A DNA stretch of 40,805 nt from Robinsoniella sp. (lineage in GTDB: Bacteria; Bacillota; Clostridia; Lachnospirales; Lachnospiraceae). The DNA lies in contig JALEVQ010000112.1 in assembly GCA_022788205.1 (NCBI GenBank), forward strand, positions 1-40,805, written 5' to 3'. A model generated the notes under the pieces. That model saw nothing but the letters and a program-made list of their open reading frames with translations. It made no database searches and was not told where the DNA came from. This document shows positions 7,100-14,959 of this stretch, one piece after another. Within the stretch, counting starts at the first letter, position 1; each line of letters opens with the position of its first letter. The translations under genes were made by a program, and so were the position numbers.

Positions 7100-7927
7100 A
7101 TGCAGGGAATCTATCTTGAAGAATTAGGACTTGGATTTGTCACGACGTGCCTGGAAAAGTATTGGGAAGGAATGTATTTTTTTCTGTTTTTTCTTGCAGG
7201 TGTCATATGGCTTTTGTTCCAGAAAAAAAAAGAAAGAAGGAACATGGCCGTCTATGTAATTTTTTTGGTTCTCACAATTTTTAACCCTGTACTGGTGAAA
7301 TATTTTTTTGCACCATTCAACATGGATGATGTGTATTATCGTTTTTTCTGGCTCTTGCCGGTGAGCATTCTCCTGGGATATTTTTGCACCATGATTATCA
7401 GCTGCGTGAAATCGTGGTGGAAAAAAGTTTTACTGACAGTGGGGTGTATCTGTCTTATTTTGGCAGGGGGAGAGCCGGTGAAGGAGGTTGCCTCCGTGCT
7501 TCAAATGCCGGACAATCTTTACAAGGTTCCGGATGATGTTCTGGAAATCAGCGAATATATCCACCATGACAGTCAGGAGGAAAACCCGAGAGTTGCCGCA
7601 GAGCTGGAGCTTCTGATGACACTCCGCCAGTATGATGCCTCTCTGTATCTGACTTTAGACCGTGATCTCGCACTTTGCTGGCAGGGAGCACCAAATTTCC
7701 AAATCTGGGCTTCCACAAGAAAATATCAGATCGAGAAAGCGATCATGGATGTAATCTATGCAGGGGATATCTCAAGACCTGATGAGTTTAACAGTGCGGT
7801 GGAATACACTTCCACAGAATATCTGGTCTTTTCTAAGAATGTTGATATTCAGCTTTTTTTGCAGCAAAATGGTTTCCAGTTTCTGGCAGAGACGGACTCT
7901 TATTTTCTTTATAGCAAACGGATATGA
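7100..7927 (+). CDS. Membrane protein, probable C-terminal partner of the preceding gene
   Basis: A 275-residue protein with four hydrophobic segments (about 25-41, 50-70, 84-104 and 107-125), followed by a soluble ~150-residue domain. The segment MDDVYYRFFWLLP is reminiscent of the C-terminal membrane part of DUF6077-type proteins. The soluble tail contains a YKVPDDVLEISEYI stretch. GAGGAGG at 7088-7094 lies 5 bases from the ATG, so it is well placed for independent translation. That argues against simple decay even though it looks like the second half of a larger protein begun at 5988. Upstream stop codons at 7037 and 7082 in this frame rule out a longer form. Function unknown. Confidence 0.55.
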   Translation: MQGIYLEELGLGFVTTCLEKYWEGMYFFLFFLAGVIWLLFQKKKERRNMAVYVIFLVLTIFNPVLVKYFFAPFNMDDVYYRFFWLLPVSILLGYFCTMIISCVKSWWKKVLLTVGCICLILAGGEPVKEVASVLQMPDNLYKVPDDVLEISEYIHHDSQEENPRVAAELELLMTLRQYDASLYLTLDRDLALCWQGAPNFQIWASTRKYQIEKAIMDVIYAGDISRPDEFNSAVEYTSTEYLVFSKNVDIQLFLQQNGFQFLAETDSYFLYSKRI

Positions 7928-7991
7928 CGCCTGGCGGCGTCTCTAGTGCCCGTGCAGCCAGGTGCGCAAGCGCCCTGTCTGCCGTCCACTG
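7926..7991 (+). other. GC-rich structured intergenic region, possible terminator
   Basis: GACGCC/GGCGTC (7926-7931 and 7936-7941) form a perfect hairpin overlapping the stop codon of the previous gene. A larger, imperfect stem spans 7945-7991, with GCAG-CAGG-GCGC arms meeting around 7967. Only a weak T run (four T near 8002) follows, so classical termination is uncertain. The composition is clearly more GC-rich than the neighbouring AT-rich sequence. Confidence 0.4.
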
Positions 7992-8041
7992 AGACTGGGC
8001 TTTTATGGTAAATCTTAAAATTTTATGAAGGTTGGAAGGAT

Positions 8042-8055
8042 TATGGATCTCCATA
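8042..8055. promoter_or_regulatory. Small inverted repeat upstream of the glycan operon promoter
   Basis: TATGGA and TCCATA flank a 2-bp centre at 8042-8055, about 45 bp upstream of the -35 element. It could be an operator half-site pair, but it is short and may be chance. Confidence 0.25.
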
Positions 8056-8099
8056 GCATATTTCCAGCGATTTATCAGGATGGCTGACGTCTTTTCTGG

Positions 8100-8128
8100 T
8101 TGTTTTTTCTGTAGGTTTGTTCTATAAT
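8100..8128 (+). promoter_or_regulatory. Sigma-A-type promoter of the glycan operon
   Basis: TTGTTT at 8100-8105 and a perfect TATAAT at 8123-8128 are separated by 17 bases. The expected transcript start is near 8135, giving an ~80-nt leader before the TTG start at 8216. This is the only convincing promoter found before the ~17-kb same-strand run that follows. Confidence 0.7.
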
Positions 8129-8215
8129 GGGGTATGCCAAAGAGAAAATAGTGCAGAAAAAGAAGGAAAGTTTGAGGTAACCCCTTAATATTCAGGCAGA
8201 AATGAGGTCATTTAT

Positions 8216-9694
8216 TTGGAGCGAAGAGAGCAATATAAGCGATTAATCATGTTTTTGGCATCGGCGTTCATCATGGCTGTTCAGACAGCGCTGTTTGCCT
8301 ATGTGTGGTTTCACCACTATAACGACAGGTCGATCATTCAGATCCCATATTTCTACAGAGGAAACTGGGCGTTGATCGGGCTGTATGCAGTGATTCTGTT
8401 CCTGTTTTTGAAAGTATTTGGAGGATTCAAGGTGGGATATCTGAGGGTGCTGGAGGTGCTGTTTTCCCAGGTGATTTCTGTATTGTTTACAAACGGAATC
8501 GCGTATCTGCAGCTTGCCCTCATCGGTCACTGGAAATTTTTGCACCACATAGAACCCATGCTGTGGCTGACGTGTGTGGAATTGGTGGTTGTCCTTTTGT
8601 GGACGATTTTCATGAGATGGATTTACAGTCGACTTTACCCGCCGCGCAATATGCTGTTTATCTATGGCGATCACAATCCGACGGATCTGATGGAAAAGAT
8701 TTCCAGCAGAGAAGATAAATACCAGATCTCTGAGGCGGTCCATCTGAGTGTCGGGGAGAAGAAAATCAAGGAAAGAATCAACGATTACCATGCAGTGGTC
8801 CTGGGAGATATGCCTTCTCATGAGAGAAATCTCTATCTGAAATATTGTTTTGAGAAGGACATCCGGTGTTATTCTGTGCCGAAGATTTCGGATATTATGA
8901 TTATGAGTTCAGACAAAATCCACCTGTTTGACTCTCCGCTTCTGTTGTTCCGAAACAGAAGACTGACGATTGAACAGCAGATCTGCAAAAGGGCATTCGA
9001 TCTTGTCTGTTCGCTGGTGGGATTAGTGATTGCATCGCCGATCATGCTGGTGATCGCGGTGCTGATTAAGGCGTATGATAAAGGTCCTGTGTTTTACAAA
9101 CAGGATCGCTTGACGACAGACGGACGTGTCTTTCAGGTGTATAAATTCCGCAGTATGCGGGTGGATTCTGAGACAGCGGGGGCAAGACTTGCCATGAAGG
9201 GGGATGACCGCATCACACCGGTAGGGCGTGTCTTGAGAAACATTCACTTTGATGAACTGCCACAACTTTTCAATATCATAAAGGGAGATATGTCGTTAGT
9301 CGGACCGCGCCCAGAGCGCCCGGAGATTGCAGCACAGTACACAAAAGAGATTCCGGAATTTCCATACCGCTTAAAAGTGAAGGCGGGGTTGACCGGATAT
9401 GCACAGGTATACGGAAAATATAACACAACACCGTATGACAAATTAAAATTAGATTTAACTTATATTGAAAATTATTCATTTTTACTCGATATTCAGATTT
9501 TGATGACAACCTTCAAAATTTTGTTCCAGAAGGAGAATACAGAGGGAGTGGAGCAGTGGCAGGTGACTGCGGCCACGAAGGAGAATCCTCAGAATGTGAA
9601 GATGGCAGAAGTGATGGACGCAAAAGAAAAAGAGAACGTGATTTCTGACAAGGAGAACATTCACAGCGACAGAGGAGGAGAAGATGCGAGATAA
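8216..9694 (+). CDS. Polyprenyl-phosphate sugar-1-phosphate (priming) transferase
   Basis: A 492-residue integral membrane enzyme. Four N-terminal membrane segments (residues ~10-140) are followed by a nucleotide-fold-like linker. The bacterial sugar transferase domain starts near residue 258 with KRAFDLVCS and a re-entrant hydrophobic helix. Catalytic hallmarks are KFRSMR, the DELPQ motif near 346 and SLVGPRPERPE just after it. It should move a sugar-1-phosphate from a UDP-sugar to undecaprenyl phosphate, starting the glycan on the inner face of the membrane. The start is TTG, preceded by a modest GAGG at about 8204-8207; an internal ATG at 8249 is a weaker choice because it would shorten the first helix. 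The C-terminal ~50 residues are charged and low in complexity. It overlaps the next gene by 11 bp. Confidence 0.9.
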   Translation: MERREQYKRLIMFLASAFIMAVQTALFAYVWFHHYNDRSIIQIPYFYRGNWALIGLYAVILFLFLKVFGGFKVGYLRVLEVLFSQVISVLFTNGIAYLQLALIGHWKFLHHIEPMLWLTCVELVVVLLWTIFMRWIYSRLYPPRNMLFIYGDHNPTDLMEKISSREDKYQISEAVHLSVGEKKIKERINDYHAVVLGDMPSHERNLYLKYCFEKDIRCYSVPKISDIMIMSSDKIHLFDSPLLLFRNRRLTIEQQICKRAFDLVCSLVGLVIASPIMLVIAVLIKAYDKGPVFYKQDRLTTDGRVFQVYKFRSMRVDSETAGARLAMKGDDRITPVGRVLRNIHFDELPQLFNIIKGDMSLVGPRPERPEIAAQYTKEIPEFPYRLKVKAGLTGYAQVYGKYNTTPYDKLKLDLTYIENYSFLLDIQILMTTFKILFQKENTEGVEQWQVTAATKENPQNVKMAEVMDAKEKENVISDKENIHSDRGGEDAR

Positions 9695-10463
9695 ACCGCT
9701 TGTGTCGGTCGTGATACCGGCGTATCAATGCAGCCATTTGATTGAGAAAGCGATCGACTCGGTACTGATCCAGGATGTGGAGCTCGAAGTGCTCGTGATC
9801 GATGACGGCTCGAGCGATGATCTGGATCAGGTCATGAGACAGTACGAGGATGATAGGCGAGTGCGCTATATCAAAAATGAAAAAAACATGGGAGTGGCTG
9901 CCACTCGAAACAGAGGAGTTCGTCTGGCAGAAGGAAGATATATTGCCTTTTTGGATGCGGATGACTGGTGGGCGCATGGAAAGCTAAAGCACCAGCTGTC
10001 TGCGATCAGAGAAAGTGATGCGGTTTTATGTTCCACGGCGCGGGAGCTGGTGACGCCGGAGGGAAAGCGGACAGGGAGAGTGATCAGTGTACCGCAAAAG
10101 ATCACATATCATATGATGCTCTCCCACAATTGTATTGCGTGTTCCTCTGTCCTGGTCAAGAGAGAGGTGATGATGGCAGTTCCGATGGAACATGAGGACT
10201 GCCATGAGGATTACCTTGCCTGGCTGAAAATTTTGAGAGAATATGGCGATGGATGCGGGATCAATGAGCCGCTCCTGAAATATCGGCTCAGCAGTGCAGG
10301 AAAATCAGGCAACAAGTTCCATGCGGCAAAGATGACGTGGAAAGTTTATCAATACATGGGTTTTTCAGCAGGACAGAGCATGTGGTGCTTTATCAGATAT
10401 GCTTTCTGTGGTGTCGGCAAATATACCAAAGCTGTGTTGGGGCAAAAAGGGAAAGCTCAATGA
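9684..10463 (+). CDS. GT2 family glycosyltransferase
   Basis: A 259-residue GT-A fold enzyme. It begins with SVVIPAYQCSHLIEKAIDS, has the VIDDGSSDD nucleotide-binding motif at ~38-46 and the metal-binding DADD at 91-94. There is no obvious membrane segment, so it is probably cytosolic or peripheral. It overlaps the priming transferase by 11 bp (GAGGAGGAG precedes the ATG), so the two are translationally coupled. This suggests it adds the second sugar to the lipid-linked primer. The donor and linkage cannot be read from the sequence. Confidence 0.87.
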   Translation: MRDKPLVSVVIPAYQCSHLIEKAIDSVLIQDVELEVLVIDDGSSDDLDQVMRQYEDDRRVRYIKNEKNMGVAATRNRGVRLAEGRYIAFLDADDWWAHGKLKHQLSAIRESDAVLCSTARELVTPEGKRTGRVISVPQKITYHMMLSHNCIACSSVLVKREVMMAVPMEHEDCHEDYLAWLKILREYGDGCGINEPLLKYRLSSAGKSGNKFHAAKMTWKVYQYMGFSAGQSMWCFIRYAFCGVGKYTKAVLGQKGKAQ

Positions 10464-10473
10464 AATGGAACAT

Positions 10474-10492
10474 CTTGCTGTAAAGCAGCAAG
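10474..10492 (+). other. Small perfect hairpin between two glycosyltransferase genes
   Basis: CTTGCTG and CAGCAAG form a 7-bp stem around TAAAG in a 75-bp gap. No T run follows, so it is more likely an mRNA stability or processing structure than a terminator. Confidence 0.35.
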
Positions 10493-10538
10493 AAAATGTC
10501 AAAAAGAAAAAATTGAAAAATTTTAAGATGGAGCAATT

Positions 10539-11558
10539 ATGGAGAAAATTTTGACAGTGGTAATTCCTACGTATAATATAGAAAAATATCTTAGGGAATG
10601 TCTGGATTCTTTTGTGCTTCCAAAGTGGGGACAGGAGCTGGAAGTATTAATTATAGATGACGGCTCAACAGATCACTGTGGGGAGATCGCGGAAGAATAT
10701 GAGAGAAAGATGCCAGAGACTTTCCGTGTGATCCACAAAGAAAATGGCGGGCATGGCTCGACGATCAACCGCGGGATCCAGGAAGCATGCGGAAAATATT
10801 TCAAAGTAGTGGACGGAGATGACTATGTAGACAAAAAAGCTTTTGTGAACTTGCTGCAGTGTCTGAAAAAGACAGATTCCGATCTGGTAGCGACCAATTA
10901 TTATTGGCTTGCAGACGGGACAAAAAAGGTCAAGAGTGAGATCAGACATCCGTTCGACAAGGTGATCTATGGGAGAAAGTACCAGTTCTCAGAGATCGGA
11001 TCGGATGCCTACTTTAAAATGCATGCAGTTACCTTCAGGACACAATTGTTGAAACAATACATGCCAAAGATTGATGAGCACTGTTATTATGTGGACATGG
11101 AGTTTATTCTGTTTCCGATCCCGTATGTTGAGACGGTGACCTGTCTGGATGAGTATGTCTATCGCTATCGGATCGGTCTGCCGACACAGAGTATGAATCT
11201 CAAGGGAATGCAGAAGCATGAACAAAATTTCGACCGTGTCCTGGAGCGGCTTCTTGCCTATTATGACCAGAAGAAAGCGGAGAAGATTCCACAGTGCTAT
11301 CTCACTTACATGGAGAGTATTCTGGCGCGCATGGTCAGCAGCCGGTTTAAAATATTTTTAAGTTATCCAATCTGCAAGAGGGAGAGAGAAAAAATGGTTC
11401 AGTTCGACCGCAAATTGAAACGTCAGCATCCCGATGTGTATGCGAGAGTGACGAACAAGGCGGTCTGGATGCTGCGTTATTCTTCTTATCGCCTTTATCC
11501 GGCGGCAAAAAAAGTATTTGACATTTCAGAAAGGTGGAAGAACAGATGGATGTATTAA
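10539..11558 (+). CDS. GT2 family glycosyltransferase
   Basis: A 339-residue GT-A enzyme. Motifs are VVIPTYNIEKYL at 7-18, IIDDGSTD at 38-45 and DGDD at 92-95. ENGGHGSTINRG, near 68-79, is the glycine-rich stretch typical of EpsH/WfgS-like GT2s. The C-terminal ~130 residues are basic and helical, and may sit on the membrane. GGAG lies just before the ATG. The end overlaps the upstream part of the ABC permease gene only slightly. Donor and acceptor are unknown; the position suggests assembly of the lipid-linked core before export. Confidence 0.87.
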   Translation: MEKILTVVIPTYNIEKYLRECLDSFVLPKWGQELEVLIIDDGSTDHCGEIAEEYERKMPETFRVIHKENGGHGSTINRGIQEACGKYFKVVDGDDYVDKKAFVNLLQCLKKTDSDLVATNYYWLADGTKKVKSEIRHPFDKVIYGRKYQFSEIGSDAYFKMHAVTFRTQLLKQYMPKIDEHCYYVDMEFILFPIPYVETVTCLDEYVYRYRIGLPTQSMNLKGMQKHEQNFDRVLERLLAYYDQKKAEKIPQCYLTYMESILARMVSSRFKIFLSYPICKREREKMVQFDRKLKRQHPDVYARVTNKAVWMLRYSSYRLYPAAKKVFDISERWKNRWMY

Positions 11559-12334
11559 AATCGTCATTTCAGACATTTTATAAATATAAAGATCTGGTAA
11601 TTCAGTTGGTATCGAGAGATTTGAAACTAAAATACAGGAGAAGTTTCCTGGGATATGTCTGGAGTGTGCTGAACCCTTTGCTGGTCATGCTCGTCATGAC
11701 GATTGTGTTTTCCACAATGTTTAATAAAGGGATCCATAATTTTCCGGTTTATCTCTTGACAGGACGTACGCTGTTTGAGTTCATGACAACGTCGACCAAC
11801 GCGGCCATGCGTTCTATCGTCGCAAATGCACCGCTGATCAAGAAAACGTATGTGCCCAAGTATATCTTTACACTCGCAAAAGTGACGAGCTGTATGGTGG
11901 ATTTTGTGCTTTCACTGGGGGCACTCTTGATTGTAATGATTGCCACACGGGCAAAATTTACCCCTTATTTTTTTATGTTCCCGCTGGTGATCATCCAGAT
12001 TTATATCTTTTGTCTGGGACTGGGATTGTTTCTCGCACAGGCGAATGTGTTTTTCAGAGATATCCAGTATATCTATAAGGCAGTCACGACGGCATGGATG
12101 TATCTGTCTGCAATCTTTTATCCGCTTTCCTCACTGCCGGACAAGCTTCAGTATTTTATCAGAACATTCAATCCATTGTATTATTATATCGACCAGTTCC
12201 GCGATTTTGTCTATGATGGGCAGATGGCAGACCCGAGAGTCTTTATCATGGGCTGGGTGATCGCATTTGTGACACTGGCAATCGGCATCATCACGTTTAA
12301 ACGGTCACAGGATCGATTTATCTTATATATCTAG
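11546..12334 (+). CDS. ABC-2 type polysaccharide/polyol export permease (Wzm/TagG-like)
   Basis: A 262-residue permease with six predicted membrane segments. It opens with the family signature LVSRDLKLKYRRSFLGYVWSVLNPLL, an amphipathic interface helix then TM1. The frame is open from a GTG at 11534, but the ATG at 11546 fits the AAGGTGG site (11531-11536) better, so it is used here. It overlaps the upstream GT gene by 13 bp. With the ATPase that follows 17 bp later it forms a complete exporter for an undecaprenyl-linked glycan. Wzm (O-antigen) and TagG (teichoic acid) belong to the same family and cannot be separated by sequence reading alone. Confidence 0.9.
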   Translation: MDVLKSSFQTFYKYKDLVIQLVSRDLKLKYRRSFLGYVWSVLNPLLVMLVMTIVFSTMFNKGIHNFPVYLLTGRTLFEFMTTSTNAAMRSIVANAPLIKKTYVPKYIFTLAKVTSCMVDFVLSLGALLIVMIATRAKFTPYFFMFPLVIIQIYIFCLGLGLFLAQANVFFRDIQYIYKAVTTAWMYLSAIFYPLSSLPDKLQYFIRTFNPLYYYIDQFRDFVYDGQMADPRVFIMGWVIAFVTLAIGIITFKRSQDRFILYI

Positions 12335-12351
12335 AGAAAAATGGTGGACAT

Positions 12352-13104
12352 ATGGAAGAAAAATATATCATCGAAGTAAACGATCTTACCATCCGCTTTA
12401 ATCTTGCGAGTGAGAAGGTAGATAATCTGAAAGAGTATGTTATCAAACTGGTAAAAAGAGAATTGATGTTTCAGGAATTCCTCGCTTTACAGCATATCAA
12501 TCTGAAGATCAAAAAAGGAGAAGCATGGGGCTTAATCGGGACAAATGGATCAGGAAAATCGACACTGCTGAAGGCGATCAGCGGAATCATGAAACCGTAC
12601 AAAGGCGAAGTGATTGTGCGCGGTGAGATTGCCCCTCTGATTGAACTGGGAGCAGGATTTGATATGAACCTGACGGCGAGAGAAAATATTTACTTAAACG
12701 GCACTGTCCTGGGACATTCCAAAAAATATATGGATGAGCATTTTGACGAGATCGTAGAGTTTGCCGATCTGCACAAGTTTCTGGATTCACCGATTAAGAA
12801 TTTTTCCTCTGGTATGAAAGCACGCCTCGGATTTTCTGTGGCGACGATGGTGGATCCGGATATCCTGGTGGTAGATGAGATCCTCTCAGTGGGAGATGCA
12901 CGTTTTCGAAAAAAATGCAACAAACGCATGGAGGAGATGCTGAGCGGCGGCACGACACTTCTGTATGTGTCACACAACATTGATTCTGTGAAGAAGCTTT
13001 GCGATCACGCAATCTGGATTGACAAGGGAAAGATGGTGATGAGCGGAGAAGTGGAACCTGTCTGTGATGCCTATACCGAGGCGATTGAGCACGAGAAGAA
13101 ATAA
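12352..13104 (+). CDS. ABC exporter ATP-binding protein (Wzt/TagH-like, no C-terminal domain)
   Basis: A 250-residue ATPase. Walker A GTNGSGKST is at 63-71, the signature FSSGM at 151-155 and Walker B ILVVDE at 171-176, with a switch histidine in VSHN near 208. The N-terminal ~50 residues resemble the Wzt/TagH extension before the first beta strand. Unlike the second ATPase at 27663 it ends right after the nucleotide-binding domain, with no glycan-binding extension. Export through this system therefore probably does not require recognition of a modified chain end. It pairs with the permease just upstream. Confidence 0.92.
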   Translation: MEEKYIIEVNDLTIRFNLASEKVDNLKEYVIKLVKRELMFQEFLALQHINLKIKKGEAWGLIGTNGSGKSTLLKAISGIMKPYKGEVIVRGEIAPLIELGAGFDMNLTARENIYLNGTVLGHSKKYMDEHFDEIVEFADLHKFLDSPIKNFSSGMKARLGFSVATMVDPDILVVDEILSVGDARFRKKCNKRMEEMLSGGTTLLYVSHNIDSVKKLCDHAIWIDKGKMVMSGEVEPVCDAYTEAIEHEKK

Positions 13105-13114
13105 GGTGGAAAAT

Positions 13115-14941
13115 ATGATGGAACTTCAAAAGTTGCTTTTTCCGTCTGATATTGAGGAAGAAGAGAGAAAACTGTATTATGACAGCAAGGATAAGCTGGA
13201 ATATGGGTCAGCCGGAGGCGAAATTTTCCTTCAGGAAGGGCAGAAAATTACCTTTGATACGTATCTGAACAGCTTTTCAACTGGAAAATGGAAAAAATAT
13301 ACGACAGTCACGGAAGTTTCTCTGGAGATGATTCTCCAGGGGGAGTTCCGTATTGTCTTATATCACAAATTTTTGCGTCAGGGTATCTGCCATACATGTA
13401 AGATAGCGGAGCAGGTGATCAAAGCAGAGAAGAAAGAGTGCAGGAGTGTTTCTTTTGGAACACTGAAAAAAGAAGGAATCTTTTATCTCTCTTGTGAGAG
13501 CCTTCACGACACAGGCGTGTTGTATGAGGGTGCCTATGTGACAAAGGAGATGGAGAGAAGGAAAGTTCATCTGGGATTAAATATCTGCACTTTTAAGAGA
13601 GAAGCCTATGTGGAGAGAAACATGAATGTGCTCAGGAAAGCCTTCCTTGAAAATCCCGAGTCACAGCTGTACGGGAACGTTTCGGTCTATATCTCGGATA
13701 ATGGACAGACACTGCCAAAGCACCTGGGAGAGATTCAAGGGATCCACATCGTGAAAAATAAGAATGTGGGAGGCGTAGGCGGATTTACGCGAGGGATTCT
13801 GGAGGCAAAAGATCAGGTGACACATATTGTGATGATGGACGATGATGCGGTGATTTTGCCTGCGTCCATAGAGAGAACCTACGTGCTCTTGACGCTTTTG
13901 AAGGATCGGTATCTCGACTATACCGTGGGAGGTGCCCTGATGCGTCTGGACACGCCGTGGATTCAGTATGAGTCGGGTGCGCAGTGGAACAGTGGCAATA
14001 TTTTGGCGCTTCGCCACAACTGGGATATGCGTGACAAGATGATGGTCCTCAAAAATGAAATCGAAAATGAGTCGGTGGAATATACAGGATGGTGGTACAC
14101 CTGTATCCCGGTCAAGATGATCGAGAGCGAAAAATTGCCGCTGCCGATCTTTATACATCGGGATGACATTGAGTACGGGCTGAGGACCGGCGTTGGCTTT
14201 TTGCTCTTAAATGGAATTTGTGTCTGGCATGAAGCTTTTGAGAATAAAATGCCGGGGACTTTGGAGTATTATGATATTCGCAATCTTGCGATTGTCAATG
14301 CGATTCACGATGAAAAATATGGAAAGCGCCAGTTTAAGCAGATCCTGACAAAGTGGGTGAGTGGAAATATCGCCCGGTATCGATACCAATATGTAGATTT
14401 GAATTTGCGCGGCGCGATTGATTTTTGCAGAGGAATTGACTGGCTCAAAGAACAGGATGGGCAACTGCTCCACCAGAAGATCGGGGCATTGAATTATAAG
14501 GCAAAGCCGCGTGAGAGTTTTGTGGGAGTCTGGGGGCTTGAGGAGAAGGATCTTTATCCGGATCAATCGGAAAGACTTCAGCAAGAAAAAGCGATGAGTC
14601 CTCAGAGGAAGATCTGGCAGATTCTCACGATGAATGGCTATTTTCTCCCGGCAAAGAGGGGGAAAGCATTGGTAGTGACTCCGTATGATAATGTCTATCG
14701 TCTATATCGTGTAGAAAAGATTGTGTTTATGGATCAAAATGGAAACGGAGTCGCAGTGAAGAGAAGCCTGCGCCAGTTTTTTGCGTGCTACCGTAAGCTG
14801 TTTCAGACACTGCGCTACATTGACTGCCACTATGAGGAGGCGAAAAGACAGTATCAGAAGCGTTACGGTGAACTGATCGAGGAAGATTTCTGGAATCACT
14901 ATCTGGAAATGGATCAGCAGAAACTTCACAGTTCGAGATAA
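13115..14941 (+). CDS. GlfT2-like galactofuranosyltransferase (GT2), copy 1
   Basis: A 609-residue protein of the GlfT2 type: an N-terminal beta-sandwich domain, a GT-A domain and a helical C-terminus. The GT-A domain has an NVGGVGGFTRG loop and metal-binding DDD at 242-244. HRDDIEYGL follows, with candidate base Asp350/Asp351, and then His372 in the VWHEAFENK motif. These match the Asp-Asp-Asp, acidic base and metal-binding histidine layout of mycobacterial GlfT2, which polymerises galactofuranose. The frame is open from 13064, but AAGGTGG at 13103-13109 points to ATG 13115 (or 13118). glf lies downstream and a paralogue follows directly, supporting a Galf role. Another furanose or a rhamnose is possible. 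Confidence 0.85.
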   Translation: MMELQKLLFPSDIEEEERKLYYDSKDKLEYGSAGGEIFLQEGQKITFDTYLNSFSTGKWKKYTTVTEVSLEMILQGEFRIVLYHKFLRQGICHTCKIAEQVIKAEKKECRSVSFGTLKKEGIFYLSCESLHDTGVLYEGAYVTKEMERRKVHLGLNICTFKREAYVERNMNVLRKAFLENPESQLYGNVSVYISDNGQTLPKHLGEIQGIHIVKNKNVGGVGGFTRGILEAKDQVTHIVMMDDDAVILPASIERTYVLLTLLKDRYLDYTVGGALMRLDTPWIQYESGAQWNSGNILALRHNWDMRDKMMVLKNEIENESVEYTGWWYTCIPVKMIESEKLPLPIFIHRDDIEYGLRTGVGFLLLNGICVWHEAFENKMPGTLEYYDIRNLAIVNAIHDEKYGKRQFKQILTKWVSGNIARYRYQYVDLNLRGAIDFCRGIDWLKEQDGQLLHQKIGALNYKAKPRESFVGVWGLEEKDLYPDQSERLQQEKAMSPQRKIWQILTMNGYFLPAKRGKALVVTPYDNVYRLYRVEKIVFMDQNGNGVAVKRSLRQFFACYRKLFQTLRYIDCHYEEAKRQYQKRYGELIEEDFWNHYLEMDQQKLHSSR

Positions 14942-14959
14942 GAAAGGAAAAGAAAGAAA

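Noticed and set aside
10474-10492. Rho-independent terminator between two glycosyltransferase genes
   Set aside because: The hairpin is perfect but no T run follows on either strand, so it is listed only as a hairpin.
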